Of a DNA stretch of 64,000 nucleotides, positions 36,480 through 46,867 are shown one piece after another (within the stretch, counting starts at the first letter, position 1; the number at the start of each line of letters is the position of its first letter). Under the pieces are notes generated by a model that searched no databases, was not told the origin of the DNA, and saw nothing but the letters and a program-made list of their open reading frames with translations. Location of the stretch: contig NZ_RCCP01000002.1 in the NCBI RefSeq assembly GCF_003664125.1, positions 248,001 to 312,000 of the forward strand, in the 5' to 3' direction. Made by a program: the position numbers and the translations under genes. The stretch comes from Planococcus citreus (GTDB lineage: Bacteria; Bacillota; Bacilli; Bacillales_A; Planococcaceae).

Positions 36480-38264
36480 TTACTCTGAATCTTTTTCACT
36501 ATTCTGAATAGTTACCGCTAGGTTTAATTCTTCCAATTGGGCCGATGATACTGCACTCGGCGCCTCCGTCAGCATATCGCTTGCGGAAGCGGTCTTCGGA
36601 AATGCGATCGTGTCGCGCAGGTTGGTGCGCCCTGCCAATAGCATCACCAAACGGTCAAGGCCGAATGCAATGCCGCCATGTGGAGGCGTCCCGTACTCGA
36701 ATGCTTCGAGCAAGAAACCGAATTGCTCTGTCGCTTCTTCTTTCGAGAAGCCGAGTACTTCGAACATTTTCTCCTGGATGTCGCGTTTGTAAATACGCGC
36801 CGATCCCCCGCCGAGTTCGTAGCCGTTCAATACTAAGTCATAAGCTTGGGCACGTACGTTTTGAGGTTCTGTGGAAAGCTTGTCGAGATCTTCTTCGAAC
36901 GGCATCGTAAACGGATGATGTGCTGCGTAATAACGGCCGTCTTTGTCGTCGTATTCAAGCAGCGGCCAGTCGGTGATCCATAGGAATTTGAAGATCGATT
37001 GGTCGATCAAGTCCAAGTCTTTGCCGAGCTTCATACGCAAGGCACCAAGAGCATCTGCCACGACCGTTTTCGAGTCGGCGACAAACAATAGCAAATCTCC
37101 TGCTTCAGCATCAGCCGCTGCGATCAAGCTATCAGCCATCTCTCCTTCGAAGAATTTAGCGATCGGCCCTTTGACGCCGCCTTCTTCCACTTTCAGCCAC
37201 GCCAAGCCTTTCGCGCCGTAACGAGCAGCGAATTCGCCAAGTGCATCGATGTCTTTACGTGAATAATTGGCGGCTTGTCCTTTGGCGTTGATTAATTTGA
37301 CTTGCCCGCCAGATTCGACGGCACCTGTAAAGACTTTAAACGCGGAGTCTTTCACCAGTTCCGATACATCGGTCAATTCCATGCCGAAGCGGACATCAGG
37401 CTTATCTGAACCAAAACGTTCCATGGCATCACGGTAGCTCATGCGCTCGAATCCTGAGTCGATGTCGATGCCTTTTACATCCTTCATCACTTGGATCATC
37501 AAGCGTTCGTTCAATTCAATGATGTCTTCCATCGTCTGGAAGCTCATTTCCATATCGATTTGCGTGAATTCCGGCTGGCGGTCAGCGCGCAAATCTTCAT
37601 CGCGGAAACAGCGTGCGATTTGGTAATATTTATCTACTCCTGAAACCATCAGCATTTGCTTGAATAATTGCGGTGATTGCGGCAAGGCGTAAAATTCACC
37701 GTCGTGTACGCGGCTTGGCACCAAATAGTCACGTGCGCCTTCCGGAGTGGATTTCGTCAAAATTGGCGTTTCCACATCCAAGAATCCTTCGCTGTCGAGG
37801 AAATTGCGGATTGTTTTCGTAACGTCTGAACGCATTTTCAATGTTTCGAACATCGCCGGGCGGCGCAAGTCCAAATAACGGTATTTCAAGCGCAGGTCTT
37901 CGCTGACATCTGTTTGGTCTTCAATCGCAAACGGCGGGTTTTTCGCGGCATTGATGATTTCTACATTATCCACTTGCACTTCGATTTTGCCAGTTTTCAT
38001 CGCTGCGTTCACTTGGCCTTCCGCCCGTTCGACGACTAAGCCATCAATATGGACAACAAATTCATTGCGCAATGATTCACCGATTTTTGACGCAGGTTCC
38101 GAAATTTCCGGGTTGAAGACCACTTGGACAATTCCTGAACGGTCGCGGACATCGACGAAAATCAATCCGCCAAGGTCGCGGCGTTTGCGGACCCACCCTT
38201 TCAATGATACGCGCTGGCCGATTGCCGTTTCGTTCACTTCTCCACAATAATGTGTTCTCGACAT
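36480..38264 (-). CDS. aspS: Aspartate-tRNA ligase
   Basis: Class II synthetase of 594 residues. The N-terminal OB anticodon-binding domain includes [26 protein letters not shown] at 18-43. The catalytic core has [19 protein letters not shown] and, at the C-terminus, [16 protein letters not shown]. The GAD insertion (about 290-400) marks the bacterial type. The start has GGAGG upstream. It begins 2 bp after hisS, so both are driven by the hisS T-box. Confidence 0.98.
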   Translation of the reverse strand: MSRTHYCGEVNETAIGQRVSLKGWVRKRRDLGGLIFVDVRDRSGIVQVVFNPEISEPASKIGESLRNEFVVHIDGLVVERAEGQVNAAMKTGKIEVQVDNVEIINAAKNPPFAIEDQTDVSEDLRLKYRYLDLRRPAMFETLKMRSDVTKTIRNFLDSEGFLDVETPILTKSTPEGARDYLVPSRVHDGEFYALPQSPQLFKQMLMVSGVDKYYQIARCFRDEDLRADRQPEFTQIDMEMSFQTMEDIIELNERLMIQVMKDVKGIDIDSGFERMSYRDAMERFGSDKPDVRFGMELTDVSELVKDSAFKVFTGAVESGGQVKLINAKGQAANYSRKDIDALGEFAARYGAKGLAWLKVEEGGVKGPIAKFFEGEMADSLIAAADAEAGDLLLFVADSKTVVADALGALRMKLGKDLDLIDQSIFKFLWITDWPLLEYDDKDGRYYAAHHPFTMPFEEDLDKLSTEPQNVRAQAYDLVLNGYELGGGSARIYKRDIQEKMFEVLGFSKEEATEQFGFLLEAFEYGTPPHGGIAFGLDRLVMLLAGRTNLRDTIAFPKTASASDMLTEAPSAVSSAQLEELNLAVTIQNSEKDSE

Positions 38265-38266
38265 AT

Positions 38267-39550
38267 TTATTCCTCCAATGATTTCTTTTTCTGGATGCTT
38301 TCAGCCAATTCACCGAATGGCACTTCCTGCTGGTCACGCGTCGCCATTTCTTTGACGGCCGCTTTGCCGCTCTCGAGCTCCGATTCACCGATGACGATGA
38401 CAAAACGTGCCTTTTTGCGGTCGGCAGACTTCATCTGTGCTTTCATCTTGCGGTCAGTGAAATCCATATCCGCCGAGATGCCATTTGCGCGCAAGTCGCG
38501 GACAATAGATACGGCTTTCTTTTTCGATGCCGCATCCATTGCGATGACGTATGCATCAAGCGATTGGTCTTGTCCGATTTCCACTTTTTCCATTTCCAGT
38601 GCGAGCAATAAGCGTTCGATGCTCATCGCAAAGCCGATCCCCGGGGATTCCGGGCCGCCGAGGTCTTCGACTAGCCCGTTATAGCGGCCGCCGCCTGCAA
38701 GCGTCGTAATTGCCCCGAAGCCTTCTGCCTCGCTCATGATTTCAAAAGCGGTGTGGTTGTAATAATCAAGCCCTCTTACCAGGTTCGGGTCGACGACATA
38801 GCTGATGCCGAGTTCGTCCAAATAGTCCTTAACCTGCGTAAAATAAGCAGCCGATTCTTCGTTCAAATAATCTGCAAGAGAAGGAGCCGTCGCCATCAAG
38901 GGATGTTCGCGGTCCACTTTGCAATCGAGAATGCGCAGCGGATTCTTCTCCAGGCGATTTTGGCAATCGCCGCAGAATTCTTCAATCGACGGCGCGAAAT
39001 GTTCGATCAGCGCTTGTTTATGCGCCAAGCGGCTTTCGGTATCGCCAAGTGAATTCAAGACGAGCCGCAAACTTTTCAGCCCGCTCGATTTATAGACGTC
39101 CATGGCGAGCGCGATGACTTCCGCGTCGATGGCAGGGTCTTTCGAGCCGATTGCTTCCACGCCGAACTGCACAAACTGACGCATGCGACCGGCTTGCGGC
39201 CGCTCATAGCGGAACATCGGGCCGGTATAGTATAGCTTCACCGGCTGGTCAGGTTGGCCGAAGAGTTTGTGTTCGACATATGAACGCACGACGGATGCTG
39301 TTCCTTCCGGGCGCAATGTCAAAGAACGGTCTCCACGGTCCTGGAATGTATACATTTCCTTTTGGACGATATCGGTCGTGTCGCCGACGCCGCGCTGGAA
39401 CAATTCCGTGTGTTCGAAAACCGGCGTGCGGATTTCCTTGTACTGATACAGGTTGCATAATTCATTGATCGTCCGTTCGACTTCCTGCCATTTGGCAGAT
39501 TCTTGCGGCAGCACATCATATGTGCCGCGCGGTGCTTGGATATTGCCCAT
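38267..39550 (-). CDS. hisS: Histidine-tRNA ligase
   Basis: Class II synthetase of 427 residues. Motif 2 is near [17 protein letters not shown] (about 105-121), histidine A motif [15 protein letters not shown] near 260, motif 3 [15 protein letters not shown] near 315, and the C-terminal anticodon-binding domain follows. I use the ATG at 39550 ([15 protein letters not shown]), with GGAG eight bases upstream; the ATG two codons earlier is too close to that site. It is preceded by a T-box leader. Confidence 0.98.
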   Translation of the reverse strand: MGNIQAPRGTYDVLPQESAKWQEVERTINELCNLYQYKEIRTPVFEHTELFQRGVGDTTDIVQKEMYTFQDRGDRSLTLRPEGTASVVRSYVEHKLFGQPDQPVKLYYTGPMFRYERPQAGRMRQFVQFGVEAIGSKDPAIDAEVIALAMDVYKSSGLKSLRLVLNSLGDTESRLAHKQALIEHFAPSIEEFCGDCQNRLEKNPLRILDCKVDREHPLMATAPSLADYLNEESAAYFTQVKDYLDELGISYVVDPNLVRGLDYYNHTAFEIMSEAEGFGAITTLAGGGRYNGLVEDLGGPESPGIGFAMSIERLLLALEMEKVEIGQDQSLDAYVIAMDAASKKKAVSIVRDLRANGISADMDFTDRKMKAQMKSADRKKARFVIVIGESELESGKAAVKEMATRDQQEVPFGELAESIQKKKSLEE

Positions 39551-39574
39551 TTTCATCTCTCCTTTTCCATACAA

Positions 39575-39852
39575 AAAAGCCCCCGCCCCTTGCTTGCGCA
39601 AGGGACGAGAGCTAAAAATTAGCTTCCGCGGTTCCACCCTAGTTGACGCAACAATCTGCGCCCTCTCTGTCCGGATAACGGCCGGAACCGTCTTAGCCTA
39701 ATAAGCGCAAGGCGCCGTTCAGTAAAGAACCTCAAGAGTGTTGTTCGTTGCAGATCTCTGCAGGAAAGCTTTCAGCCCAGGGCTTTCCCTCTCTTTTCAG
39801 TCGATGCCAGCAATTACTTTCTCCGTCTTCAGCAAAATTATATAAGTAGAAT
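39575..39852 (-). ncRNA. T-box leader of hisS-aspS
   Basis: Minus-strand T-box AGGGTGGAACCGCGG at 39629-39643 is followed by a terminator stem CGTCCCTTGC / GCAAGGGGCG and a T6 run at about 39575-39612. A stem I region lies upstream. CAC at 39738-39740 is the likely His specifier (tentative). It would switch on hisS-aspS when uncharged tRNA-His accumulates. Confidence 0.93.
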
Positions 39853-39858
39853 AAATCA

Positions 39859-39887
39859 ATCTTAATCAGCTGAAGAAATCTTGTCAA
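39859..39887 (-). promoter_or_regulatory. Promoter of the hisS leader
   Basis: TTGACA (39882-39887), a 17-bp spacer and TAAGAT (39859-39864) on the minus strand. Confidence 0.9.
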
Positions 39888-39955
39888 GCTTTTGCATACA
39901 TTGCCTGATTTTTTTGATATTATGATGAAGATGAACTTAATTTAGGAGGCCCGCT

Positions 39956-41524
39956 ATGCAACGACGATTATTACTCACCTTGCTGGTTTTCATTTTGGCC
40001 TTATCTGGCACGATCCCATTAGCCGTTTCGAATCCTGCCCATGCAGATAACGGCGAGGTGTCCGCGACCGGCTCAACGGTCAACATCCGGACCGGGCCAG
40101 GTTTGAGCTATGAAGTGATCGGCTCGATGAAACAAGGTGACAAAGCACAACAAGTTTCACGCAGCGGCGATTGGATCGAGATCCGCCACGGCAATACAGA
40201 AGGCTGGGTCGCTTCCTGGCTCGTCAGTACAGAACAAGCACAAGAGGCATCAGCCCAAACCGCTGTATCTTCTGTCGACAGCTTGAACATTCGCGCGCAG
40301 GCAGATCTATCTTCCGCAGTGCTGTCGAAAATGAATGCCGGCGAACAAGCACAAGTGATTGCGAGCCACGGTGACTGGACAGAAGTCCAATTCCGCAATG
40401 TCCGCGGCTTCGTCTCGACACAATACATAAGCTTGACTGAGCAACAAGCCGCATCTCCGGAAGACTCCTCTTCCGAAGAACCGGCAGAAGCGGCTCAAGC
40501 TCTTGAAAAACTGTCTTCATTCCGCATCGCGGTCGACGCACTGAATGTCCGTTCTGAACCGAGTTTAAACGCGGAAATCCAGGCCTCTGTTAAAGAAGGC
40601 CAAGTGTTCAACGTAAAAGGAATGGACGGCAATTGGGTCCAGCTTGAACTTGCAGAAGGTGAAACCGGCTGGGTCTACGCCTTCTACGGCGAATTGTCCG
40701 ACCAGCCCGCACAACAAGCAAGCTCTACCGATGAACAAGTGACCGTCCTTACCGACGGCACGAATCTGCGCGCACAAGCGAACACCTCTTCAGAAGTGGT
40801 TACGCGGGCGGATGCCGGCAAGCAGCTATCGGTCGCAGGCAAAGAAGGCCAATGGTATTTAGTGGCGCTTGAAGATGGCCGCCAAGCGTATATTGCCGAT
40901 TGGGTCGTGCGTACAGGAACAGCCACTGAAACAGCCGAGGCCGAAAAAGAACAACCGGCCAGAAAAGCCGGCACATTGAACGGCTTGACGATCGTCTTGG
41001 ATCCGGGCCACGGGGGCAATGACGGCGGCACGGTCGGCGTCCGGAAAACGAACGAAAAAGACCTGACCTTGAAAACAGCTGAAATTTTGTCCCATCACCT
41101 GCGCTCTGCAGGGGCGGAAGTCGTTATGACAAGACAGTCCGATGTTTATGTCGACCTTCGCCACCGCGTTTCCGAAAGCCACCAAGTGGCAGCGGACGCT
41201 TTCATCAGCATCCATTACGATGCTACGGAAGACAGCACCGTTTCCGGCTTCACTTCGTATTACCAGCATCCGTACCAGCAAAAATTGGCCGAGCACATCA
41301 ACGGCGGTTTGGCCGGTAAATTGACGCTCGATGACCGCGGCGCGAGAAAAGGCAATTACCTCGTCTTGCGGGACAACCGCCAGGCTGCGGTGCTCGTCGA
41401 ACTTGGCTTCCTCAGCAATTTCAACGAAGAACGCATCGTCTCGAGCGACCAATTCCGTGAACAAGCGGCACTTGGCCTATACAACGGCATCATCAGCTAT
41501 TTCGATTCTGAATTAAGCGAATAA
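39956..41524 (+). CDS. N-acetylmuramoyl-L-alanine amidase with four SH3 domains (YrvJ-like)
   Basis: Secreted cell-wall hydrolase of 522 residues cleaving the MurNAc-L-Ala bond. A signal peptide (about 1-30, cut after AHA) precedes four bacterial SH3 units (about 35-97, 105-165, 183-243 and 260-320, each with an LNIRxxPxLSxxV-like repeat). An Amidase_3 domain follows with LDPGHGGNDGG near 349, the Glu in KTAEILSHHL, SIHYDAT near 418 and VELGFLSN near 483. AGGAGG precedes the ATG. It is monocistronic, between the hisS leader and dtd, as yrvJ in B. subtilis. Confidence 0.93.
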   Translation: MQRRLLLTLLVFILALSGTIPLAVSNPAHADNGEVSATGSTVNIRTGPGLSYEVIGSMKQGDKAQQVSRSGDWIEIRHGNTEGWVASWLVSTEQAQEASAQTAVSSVDSLNIRAQADLSSAVLSKMNAGEQAQVIASHGDWTEVQFRNVRGFVSTQYISLTEQQAASPEDSSSEEPAEAAQALEKLSSFRIAVDALNVRSEPSLNAEIQASVKEGQVFNVKGMDGNWVQLELAEGETGWVYAFYGELSDQPAQQASSTDEQVTVLTDGTNLRAQANTSSEVVTRADAGKQLSVAGKEGQWYLVALEDGRQAYIADWVVRTGTATETAEAEKEQPARKAGTLNGLTIVLDPGHGGNDGGTVGVRKTNEKDLTLKTAEILSHHLRSAGAEVVMTRQSDVYVDLRHRVSESHQVAADAFISIHYDATEDSTVSGFTSYYQHPYQQKLAEHINGGLAGKLTLDDRGARKGNYLVLRDNRQAAVLVELGFLSNFNEERIVSSDQFREQAALGLYNGIISYFDSELSE

Positions 41525-41528
41525 AATC

Positions 41529-41570
41529 GAATGCCCCGCTTCTCAAATGAGAAGCGGGGCATTCTTTGTT
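41529..41570 (+). terminator. Amidase gene terminator
   Basis: A perfect 16-bp stem GAATGCCCCGCTTCTC / GAGAAGCGGGGCATTC with an AAAT loop, followed by TTTGTTTT. Confidence 0.93.
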
Positions 41571-41903
41571 TTAAGTGGATTATCACTCGACGCTGGAAGC
41601 TTCAAGGAATCATTTCCAGCTATTTTCTCTATTGTAAAAGAGGCAAGTACATACGCTTACCTCTTCCAGAGAGTTGAATAAGTTTGTAATCTGTTATAAG
41701 TCAAAAAAGAGCTTAGCTTTTTGACATTTATTAATCAATGACCTGACTGAGTATTTGGAGAAGCGTTTGCTCGACTCCTGTGGGACTAGCGGGTTTGAGA
41801 GACCCCGCAGGAACGAAGTGACGAGGAGGCTCGATTCCCGCCCCACGGAAAGCGAGCAATAAGCTTCGGAAAATACGATTATCAAGAGTTTCTCGACGAG
41901 TTG
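41571..41903. other. Non-coding gap with hairpins and one dispersed repeat
   Basis: No credible gene is present. The gap holds an AAAGAGGCAAG hairpin (41637-41667) that resembles the dtd terminator, an A/T-rich hairpin TCAAAAAAGAGC / GCTTTTTGA (41700-41724), and dispersed repeat copy A (41764-41867). Confidence 0.8.
41764..41867 (+). repeat. Dispersed GC-rich repeat, copy A
   Basis: Core segments are GACTCCTGTGGGA, GGGTTTGAGAGACCCCGCAGG, GACGAGGAGGCTCGATTCCC and CCACGGAAAGCG. The same ordered segments recur at 52614-52727, 57221-57330 and 63230-63356. Internal inverted repeats would fold as a hairpin. No coding capacity. Confidence 0.85.
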
Positions 41904-41936
41904 AAAGAGGCAAGCACATGCGCTCACCTCTTTTTC
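41904..41936 (-). terminator. Probable dtd terminator
   Basis: AAAGAGG / CCTCTTT ends with an AGC/GCT inner stem just downstream of dtd. The minus strand runs into CTTTC only, so it is a weak intrinsic terminator. A near copy lies at 41637-41667. Confidence 0.5.
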
Positions 41937-41939
41937 TCA

Positions 41940-42392
41940 TTATTTCTTAGCCCCGTCCGAATCGACAATGATGGTAACCGGCCCATCGTTGACGAGCTGG
42001 ACGTCCATCATTGCGCCGAATACGCCGGTTTCAACCTGGAGGCCGTGGCTTGCCAATTCCTGGTTGAATTTCAGCCATAACGGTTCCGCTTGTTCAGGGC
42101 GCGCCGCTTCGACAAAGCTTGGGCGCCGCCCTTTTTTCACGTCCCCGTACAAGGTGAACTGGGAAATCGACAGCACGCTGCCCCCCGCTTCCTCGATCGA
42201 GCGATTCATCTTGCCGTCTTCGTCTTCGAACAAGCGAAGCCCTGTAATTTTCTTGGCGGCATAAACTGCATCCGCTTCGCTATCGCTATGGGTGATGCCG
42301 ACCAATAAAACATAGCCGGAATCGATTGCCCCGGTAATTTGCCCGTCAACAGTGACGGACGCTTTTTTTGAACGCTGCAATACGACTTTCAT
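41940..42392 (-). CDS. dtd: D-aminoacyl-tRNA deacylase
   Basis: Removes D-amino acids and glycine wrongly attached to tRNA. The 150-residue protein opens [15 protein letters not shown] and has the active-site motif [10 protein letters not shown] near 78 and the Gly-Pro motif NDGPVTI near 136. It follows rel by 9 bp, as in B. subtilis. Confidence 0.97.
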   Translation of the reverse strand: MKVVLQRSKKASVTVDGQITGAIDSGYVLLVGITHSDSEADAVYAAKKITGLRLFEDEDGKMNRSIEEAGGSVLSISQFTLYGDVKKGRRPSFVEAARPEQAEPLWLKFNQELASHGLQVETGVFGAMMDVQLVNDGPVTIIVDSDGAKK

Positions 42393-42401
42393 AGCTCCTC
42401 C

Positions 42402-44594
42402 TTAGTTCGTCACGCGTGTAACCGAATAAACGTCTGGAATTTGCTTGATGCGTTCCACGACACGGTTCAGGTGGGAGATATGCGGAATCATGATCGACAA
42501 ATTGATCGTCGCGATCTTGTCTTTGTCGGCACGCCCGCTGACGGCGGTAATCGTCGTCTTCGTCTCGCTGACCATGTGCATCACTTCATTGATCAAGCCG
42601 GTGCGGTCATATGCCTGCACTTCGATATCGATTTGATACGATTTATTTTCAGGCGAACCCGCATTTTCCCATTCGACCGGGATCAGCCGGTCGGATTCAT
42701 CTGCCTGTATATTCGGGCAATCTGCGCGGTGAACCGAGACGCCACGGCCTTTGGTGATAAAACCGAGAATGGCGTCGCCCGGCACCGGGTTGCAGCATTT
42801 CGACAAACGGATCATCATATTATCGATGCCGCGCACGATGACGCCGGATTCCGTCTGTTTTTTCGGCTGATTGGATTTCATTTCCACGGTGATTTTTTCG
42901 ATGGCTTCTTCCTGCTCACGCTTTTTGCGCTGGCGCTCCGCCAAACGGTTGACGACTTGCTGGGCAGTGATGCCGTTGAACCCGACAGCCGCATACATAT
43001 CGTCTTCGCTGGCGAAATTGTATTTCTCGATGACGCGTTTAATGTTCTCCGCTGTCAGCACTTCTTTTTGGGTGAATTCCTGTGCTTTGATTTCTTTTTC
43101 GACGAGGTCGCGCCCTTTATGGACGTTGTCGTCGCGTACTTGCTTCTTGAAGAATTGCTTGATTTTGTTTTTTGCCTGCGTCGATTTGGCGATATTCAGC
43201 CAATCGCGGCTTGGGCCGACCGATTGCTTGGATGTCAAGATTTCGACAATGTCGCCGGTATGCAGTTCGTGATCGAGCGATACCATTTTACCGTTCACTT
43301 TTGCACCGATCGTCTTATTGCCGATTTCGCTATGGACGCGGTAGGCAAAATCGATCGGGCAAGAGCCGTCTGGCATTTCGATGACGTCGCCTTTCGGGGA
43401 GAACACGTAGACCATATCCGAAAACAAGTCGAATTTCAGTGATTCCATGAATTCTTCCGCATTGTCGGATTCGTTCTGGAAATCAAGGATTTCGCGGAAC
43501 CACGACAGGCGGGAATCCACGGAACTGAGCGGCTTGTCGGAAGTCTTGCCTTCTTTGTAAGCCCAGTGCGCCGCGACCCCGTATTCGGCGATGCGGTGCA
43601 TTTCTTCAGTACGGATCTGCACTTCCAAAGGATCGCCCTGCGGCCCGATGACCGTCGTATGGAGCGATTGGTATAAATTCTGTTTCGGCATAGCGATATA
43701 ATCCTTGAAGCGCCCCGGCATCGGCTTCCATGTGGAATGGATGATGCCAAGCACCGCGTAACAGTCTTTGATGCTGTCGACCGTGATGCGCACAGCGAGC
43801 AAATCATAGATTTCATTGAATTGCTTGTTTTGCATCGCCATTTTCTTGTAAATACTGTAAATATGCTTTGGACGCCCGAATAGATCGGCTTCAATGCCAA
43901 CCTCATCCAACTGGACGCGGATTTCGCCCATGACATTATTCAAATAATCTTCCCGCTCCGTGCGTTTTTTCTTCATTAGATTGACGATGCGGTAATATTG
44001 CTGAGGGTTCAAATAACGAAGAGCCGTGTCTTCAAGCTCCCATTTGATCGTATTGATCCCTAAGCGGTGTGCAATCGGCGCAAAGATCTCCAGTGTCTCG
44101 TTCGCTTTAATGCGCTGCTTTTCGACCGATTGGTATTTTAAGGTTCTCAAATTATGCAAACGGTCAGCCAGTTTGATGAGGATGACGCGGATATCCTGCG
44201 CCATCGCTACAAACATCTTGCGGTGGTTTTCCGCCTGTTGTTCTTCTTTCGACATATACTTGATCTTGCTGAGTTTCGTCACGCCATCGACCAATAATGC
44301 GACTTCCTCATCGAATTCGCGGACGATGTCTTCGCGGCTGACGTCGGTGTCTTCTACGACATCATGCAAAAAACCCGCTGCGACTGTGGCCGGATCCATC
44401 TGCAATTCTGCGAGGATCCCGGCCACTTGCACCGGATGCACAATATACGGTTCGCCGGATTTCCGGAATTGGCCATCATGGGCTTCATAGGCAAGCTGGT
44501 AAGCCTTCTTAATCGTTTCTACGTGCTCTGCATTCATATAGGACGCAACCATTTCGAATACATCTTCAACTGTTCTCACTTGATCTTTCGCCAT
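42402..44594 (-). CDS. relA: Bifunctional (p)ppGpp synthetase/hydrolase Rel
   Basis: Controls the stringent response. The 730-residue protein has the HD hydrolase (H near 53, LHDVVEDTD near 77), synthetase domain ([18 protein letters not shown] near 295), TGS domain (about 392-455), helical and zinc-finger region ([10 protein letters not shown] near 582), and a C-terminal ACT domain (about 655-730). Both the hydrolase and synthetase motifs look intact. It is upstream of dtd. In B. subtilis the next upstream gene is apt; here a beta-helix gene intervenes. Confidence 0.98.
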   Translation of the reverse strand: MAKDQVRTVEDVFEMVASYMNAEHVETIKKAYQLAYEAHDGQFRKSGEPYIVHPVQVAGILAELQMDPATVAAGFLHDVVEDTDVSREDIVREFDEEVALLVDGVTKLSKIKYMSKEEQQAENHRKMFVAMAQDIRVILIKLADRLHNLRTLKYQSVEKQRIKANETLEIFAPIAHRLGINTIKWELEDTALRYLNPQQYYRIVNLMKKKRTEREDYLNNVMGEIRVQLDEVGIEADLFGRPKHIYSIYKKMAMQNKQFNEIYDLLAVRITVDSIKDCYAVLGIIHSTWKPMPGRFKDYIAMPKQNLYQSLHTTVIGPQGDPLEVQIRTEEMHRIAEYGVAAHWAYKEGKTSDKPLSSVDSRLSWFREILDFQNESDNAEEFMESLKFDLFSDMVYVFSPKGDVIEMPDGSCPIDFAYRVHSEIGNKTIGAKVNGKMVSLDHELHTGDIVEILTSKQSVGPSRDWLNIAKSTQAKNKIKQFFKKQVRDDNVHKGRDLVEKEIKAQEFTQKEVLTAENIKRVIEKYNFASEDDMYAAVGFNGITAQQVVNRLAERQRKKREQEEAIEKITVEMKSNQPKKQTESGVIVRGIDNMMIRLSKCCNPVPGDAILGFITKGRGVSVHRADCPNIQADESDRLIPVEWENAGSPENKSYQIDIEVQAYDRTGLINEVMHMVSETKTTITAVSGRADKDKIATINLSIMIPHISHLNRVVERIKQIPDVYSVTRVTN

Positions 44595-44638
44595 AATTGC
44601 CCACCTTGCTTTATTTATTTCCAGAAGAGTATTTCTTT

Positions 44639-44668
44639 ATTATAGATAACTTTCCGCTAAAAAGTAAA
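44639..44668 (-). promoter_or_regulatory. rel promoter
   Basis: Minus-strand TTTACT (44663-44668), an 18-bp spacer and a perfect TATAAT (44639-44644), 45 bp before the rel start. Confidence 0.75.
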
Positions 44669-44711
44669 GCTTTTGCGTGTTTTCATCTATCTCCGGGAAA
44701 TACCCCAGGGG

Positions 44712-46265
44712 CTACAGGCGGTCTGCTTTCTGTTTACGGATGCCGTCGACCATGATCCATTTGCTGTCATCGCCCACTGCGACGGTCTTGTTCGATGAAT
44801 CGACGCTCATAATATTCTTGACACGGACGTTGCGCGCGCTTTGCTTTCCGCCCATGATGGAAATGTCAGATCCCGCGGTCCGGAAGCCGCGTACCACGCC
44901 ATTCGACAGCGAAATGTGCTCAGCCCGGTACTGTATGGCGGAGGCGGGCCGCCCTTTATAATCGTAGAGCGGATCGCCTTCGAACAGGAAGCGGTTGATC
45001 GCAACATTGCGGTAGCCGGAAATGACTAGCGAGCGCGGCGATGAATCTTTATAAAGCCGCGTTTCGACAGGTGCCAGTGAAACGAGGCGCTGCGCTTTGA
45101 TATTATAGGCCGATAAGGATTCGGGATCTTCCCGCAAGTGATGGCCGATATGCCGGAAGTTGAATGAGCGGTTGTCATTGACCGACAAATGGCCGGAAAT
45201 GAAGACGCCGGACGCTGCCGACGAATTGGCGTGCGCTTTGATTTCGATGCCGCCGAAGCAGCGCGATGTGGAATTATTGAACAACCAGACGTGCCTCGAG
45301 CCGTCATCGATTTCAATGCCATTGGAGTTGGAGTAGCCTTTTTTATGCGCTTTTCCGCTTGGGTCGGAAAAATGGCAGTTCGAGACGAAGACATAATCGC
45401 TATGATGGGTCGTTAAGCCGTCGTCCCCGAAACCGAAACCGTTCACTTTATCGACCCAGATGTATTTGCTGCCGCCCCTCCCGCGCATGCCGTCGCCTGC
45501 GTAATTATAGAGCGGCGAGCTGATGTCGACGCAGTGCAGTCCGGGATTGATCGCTTCGACATCCCGTACCCAGCCGTACGTGACGCCCGCAAAAGTGACA
45601 CAGCTTGAATAATTGCCCCACGCATTGGTGCGTTCGGTCTGGCCGAGCCGTTCCACATTCCAGTCGAGGCTCAAGCTTTCGATCGAGATATTGCGGTTGC
45701 CGGTCACATAATTGGAGTTCGTCAATAAACGCGAACGCTTCGGTGCTTTCGGATGCAGCTTGATGACCGAGGCAGTCTTGCCCGCCCCGACGATCCGGCT
45801 CCATGAAGGGACGCGGATGCCTTTGACGAGATAGACGCCAGGCGGGACCGTCACTTCCACACGCCCATTGCCAATCGCTTTCTTGAATGCTTCGGTGCAA
45901 TCGGTGATGCCGTCGCCGATCGCCCCGTAATCGCGTATGTTGACACGCCGGTTGATCGTCGAATCGAGCTTTTTGTATTCGCGGTCCAACTTGCCTTTCC
46001 ATTCCGGAAACAAGTCCTGGCCAAACACGATGGTGCCATAACCGTTATCGTCCGCAACTTCATACTCATCGGCAAAAACAGACCAGAGCTTCTCGAAAAA
46101 ATGGACAGGCCGTTTGATGCGTACACGCGGGAGATCTTTCTTGATGTCATTGAACAGCGCTTCGGTCTCCCTGGTAGTCTGTTCTAGAGGAGTTGCATCG
46201 TTTAACAGCTGCCCGATCAATTCATTGTTTTGCACAGGGTCATACCGTCTGTCCAATTCGATCAT
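44712..46265 (-). CDS. Right-handed parallel beta-helix protein, pectate-lyase superfamily
   Basis: A 517-residue protein of uncertain function. The N-terminal 110 residues are charged and helical. Then NIRDYGAIGDGITDCTEAFKKAI starts a pectate-lyase_3/GH28-type helix with VTVPPGVYLVKGI and repeated strand patterns (ISIESLSLDW, VRDVEAINPGLHCVDIS, GFGFGDDGLTTHHSDYVFV, NGIEIDDGSRHVWLFNNS). Such folds occur in polysaccharide lyases, epimerases and phage tailspikes. No signal peptide is seen, so it is not an obvious exported lyase. I use the ATG at 46265, with GAGGTG upstream. It interrupts the normal rel-apt adjacency and probably has its own promoter. Confidence 0.8.
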   Translation of the reverse strand: MIELDRRYDPVQNNELIGQLLNDATPLEQTTRETEALFNDIKKDLPRVRIKRPVHFFEKLWSVFADEYEVADDNGYGTIVFGQDLFPEWKGKLDREYKKLDSTINRRVNIRDYGAIGDGITDCTEAFKKAIGNGRVEVTVPPGVYLVKGIRVPSWSRIVGAGKTASVIKLHPKAPKRSRLLTNSNYVTGNRNISIESLSLDWNVERLGQTERTNAWGNYSSCVTFAGVTYGWVRDVEAINPGLHCVDISSPLYNYAGDGMRGRGGSKYIWVDKVNGFGFGDDGLTTHHSDYVFVSNCHFSDPSGKAHKKGYSNSNGIEIDDGSRHVWLFNNSTSRCFGGIEIKAHANSSAASGVFISGHLSVNDNRSFNFRHIGHHLREDPESLSAYNIKAQRLVSLAPVETRLYKDSSPRSLVISGYRNVAINRFLFEGDPLYDYKGRPASAIQYRAEHISLSNGVVRGFRTAGSDISIMGGKQSARNVRVKNIMSVDSSNKTVAVGDDSKWIMVDGIRKQKADRL

Positions 46266-46312
46266 GGAAATCACCTCTCTCGCTAGTTTCTTTCTCTACC
46301 ATACCCTACCAT

Positions 46313-46355
46313 CAGAAAAAAAATCACCTTGCCCAAAAAGGCAAGGTGATTTTCT
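46313..46355 (-). terminator. apt terminator
   Basis: AAAATCACCTTGCC / GGCAAGGTGATTTT with eight T on the minus strand, directly after the apt stop. It isolates the beta-helix gene downstream from apt transcription. Confidence 0.92.
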
Positions 46356-46867
46356 TAATATTGCATCAAAGTCGTGACATCGTAGCCATCGAGGTTCTTG
46401 CGGCCATCCAAATAAGTCAATTCGATTAAAAATGCGCAGCCGACAACAACGCCGCCAAGCTGTTCGACCAAGTTGATCGTCGCGTTGATCGTTCCGCCGG
46501 TAGCCAAAAGATCGTCTGTGATCAAGACGCGCTGCCCCGGTTTGATGGCATCTTTGTGCATCGTCAATACGTCTGTCCCGTATTCGAGGCCGTATTGTGC
46601 GCGAATCACTTCACGCGGCAATTTGCCTTCTTTGCGGACTGGCGCAAAGCCGATTCCTAGCGCGTAAGCGACAGGGCAGCCAATGATAAAGCCGCGTGCT
46701 TCCGGTCCGACGATAAGTTCTGCATCGACCGTCTTCGCATAAGCGACGATTTGGTCCGTTGCGTATTTATAGGCTTCGCCGCTGTCCATCAAAGATGTAA
46801 TATCCTTGAACTTGATTCCTGGTTTCGGCCAATCTTCTACGATGGTTATATATTGCTTTAAATCCAT
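46355..46867 (-). CDS. apt: Adenine phosphoribosyltransferase
   Basis: Salvages adenine to AMP with PRPP. The 170-residue protein has the PRPP loop [13 protein letters not shown] near 115-127, the purine-binding GPEARGF near 55-61, and the hood [19 protein letters not shown] at the N-terminus. It overlaps the recJ 3' end by 10 bp and is followed by a terminator. Confidence 0.97.
   Translation of the reverse strand: MDLKQYITIVEDWPKPGIKFKDITSLMDSGEAYKYATDQIVAYAKTVDAELIVGPEARGFIIGCPVAYALGIGFAPVRKEGKLPREVIRAQYGLEYGTDVLTMHKDAIKPGQRVLITDDLLATGGTINATINLVEQLGGVVVGCAFLIELTYLDGRKNLDGYDVTTLMQY

Noticed and set aside
42441-43442. Plus-strand open frame of 333 codons opposite rel
   Set aside because: It lies entirely antisense to a conserved, motif-complete Rel protein, has no recognisable domain or ribosome site, and is a by-product of codon bias on the other strand.
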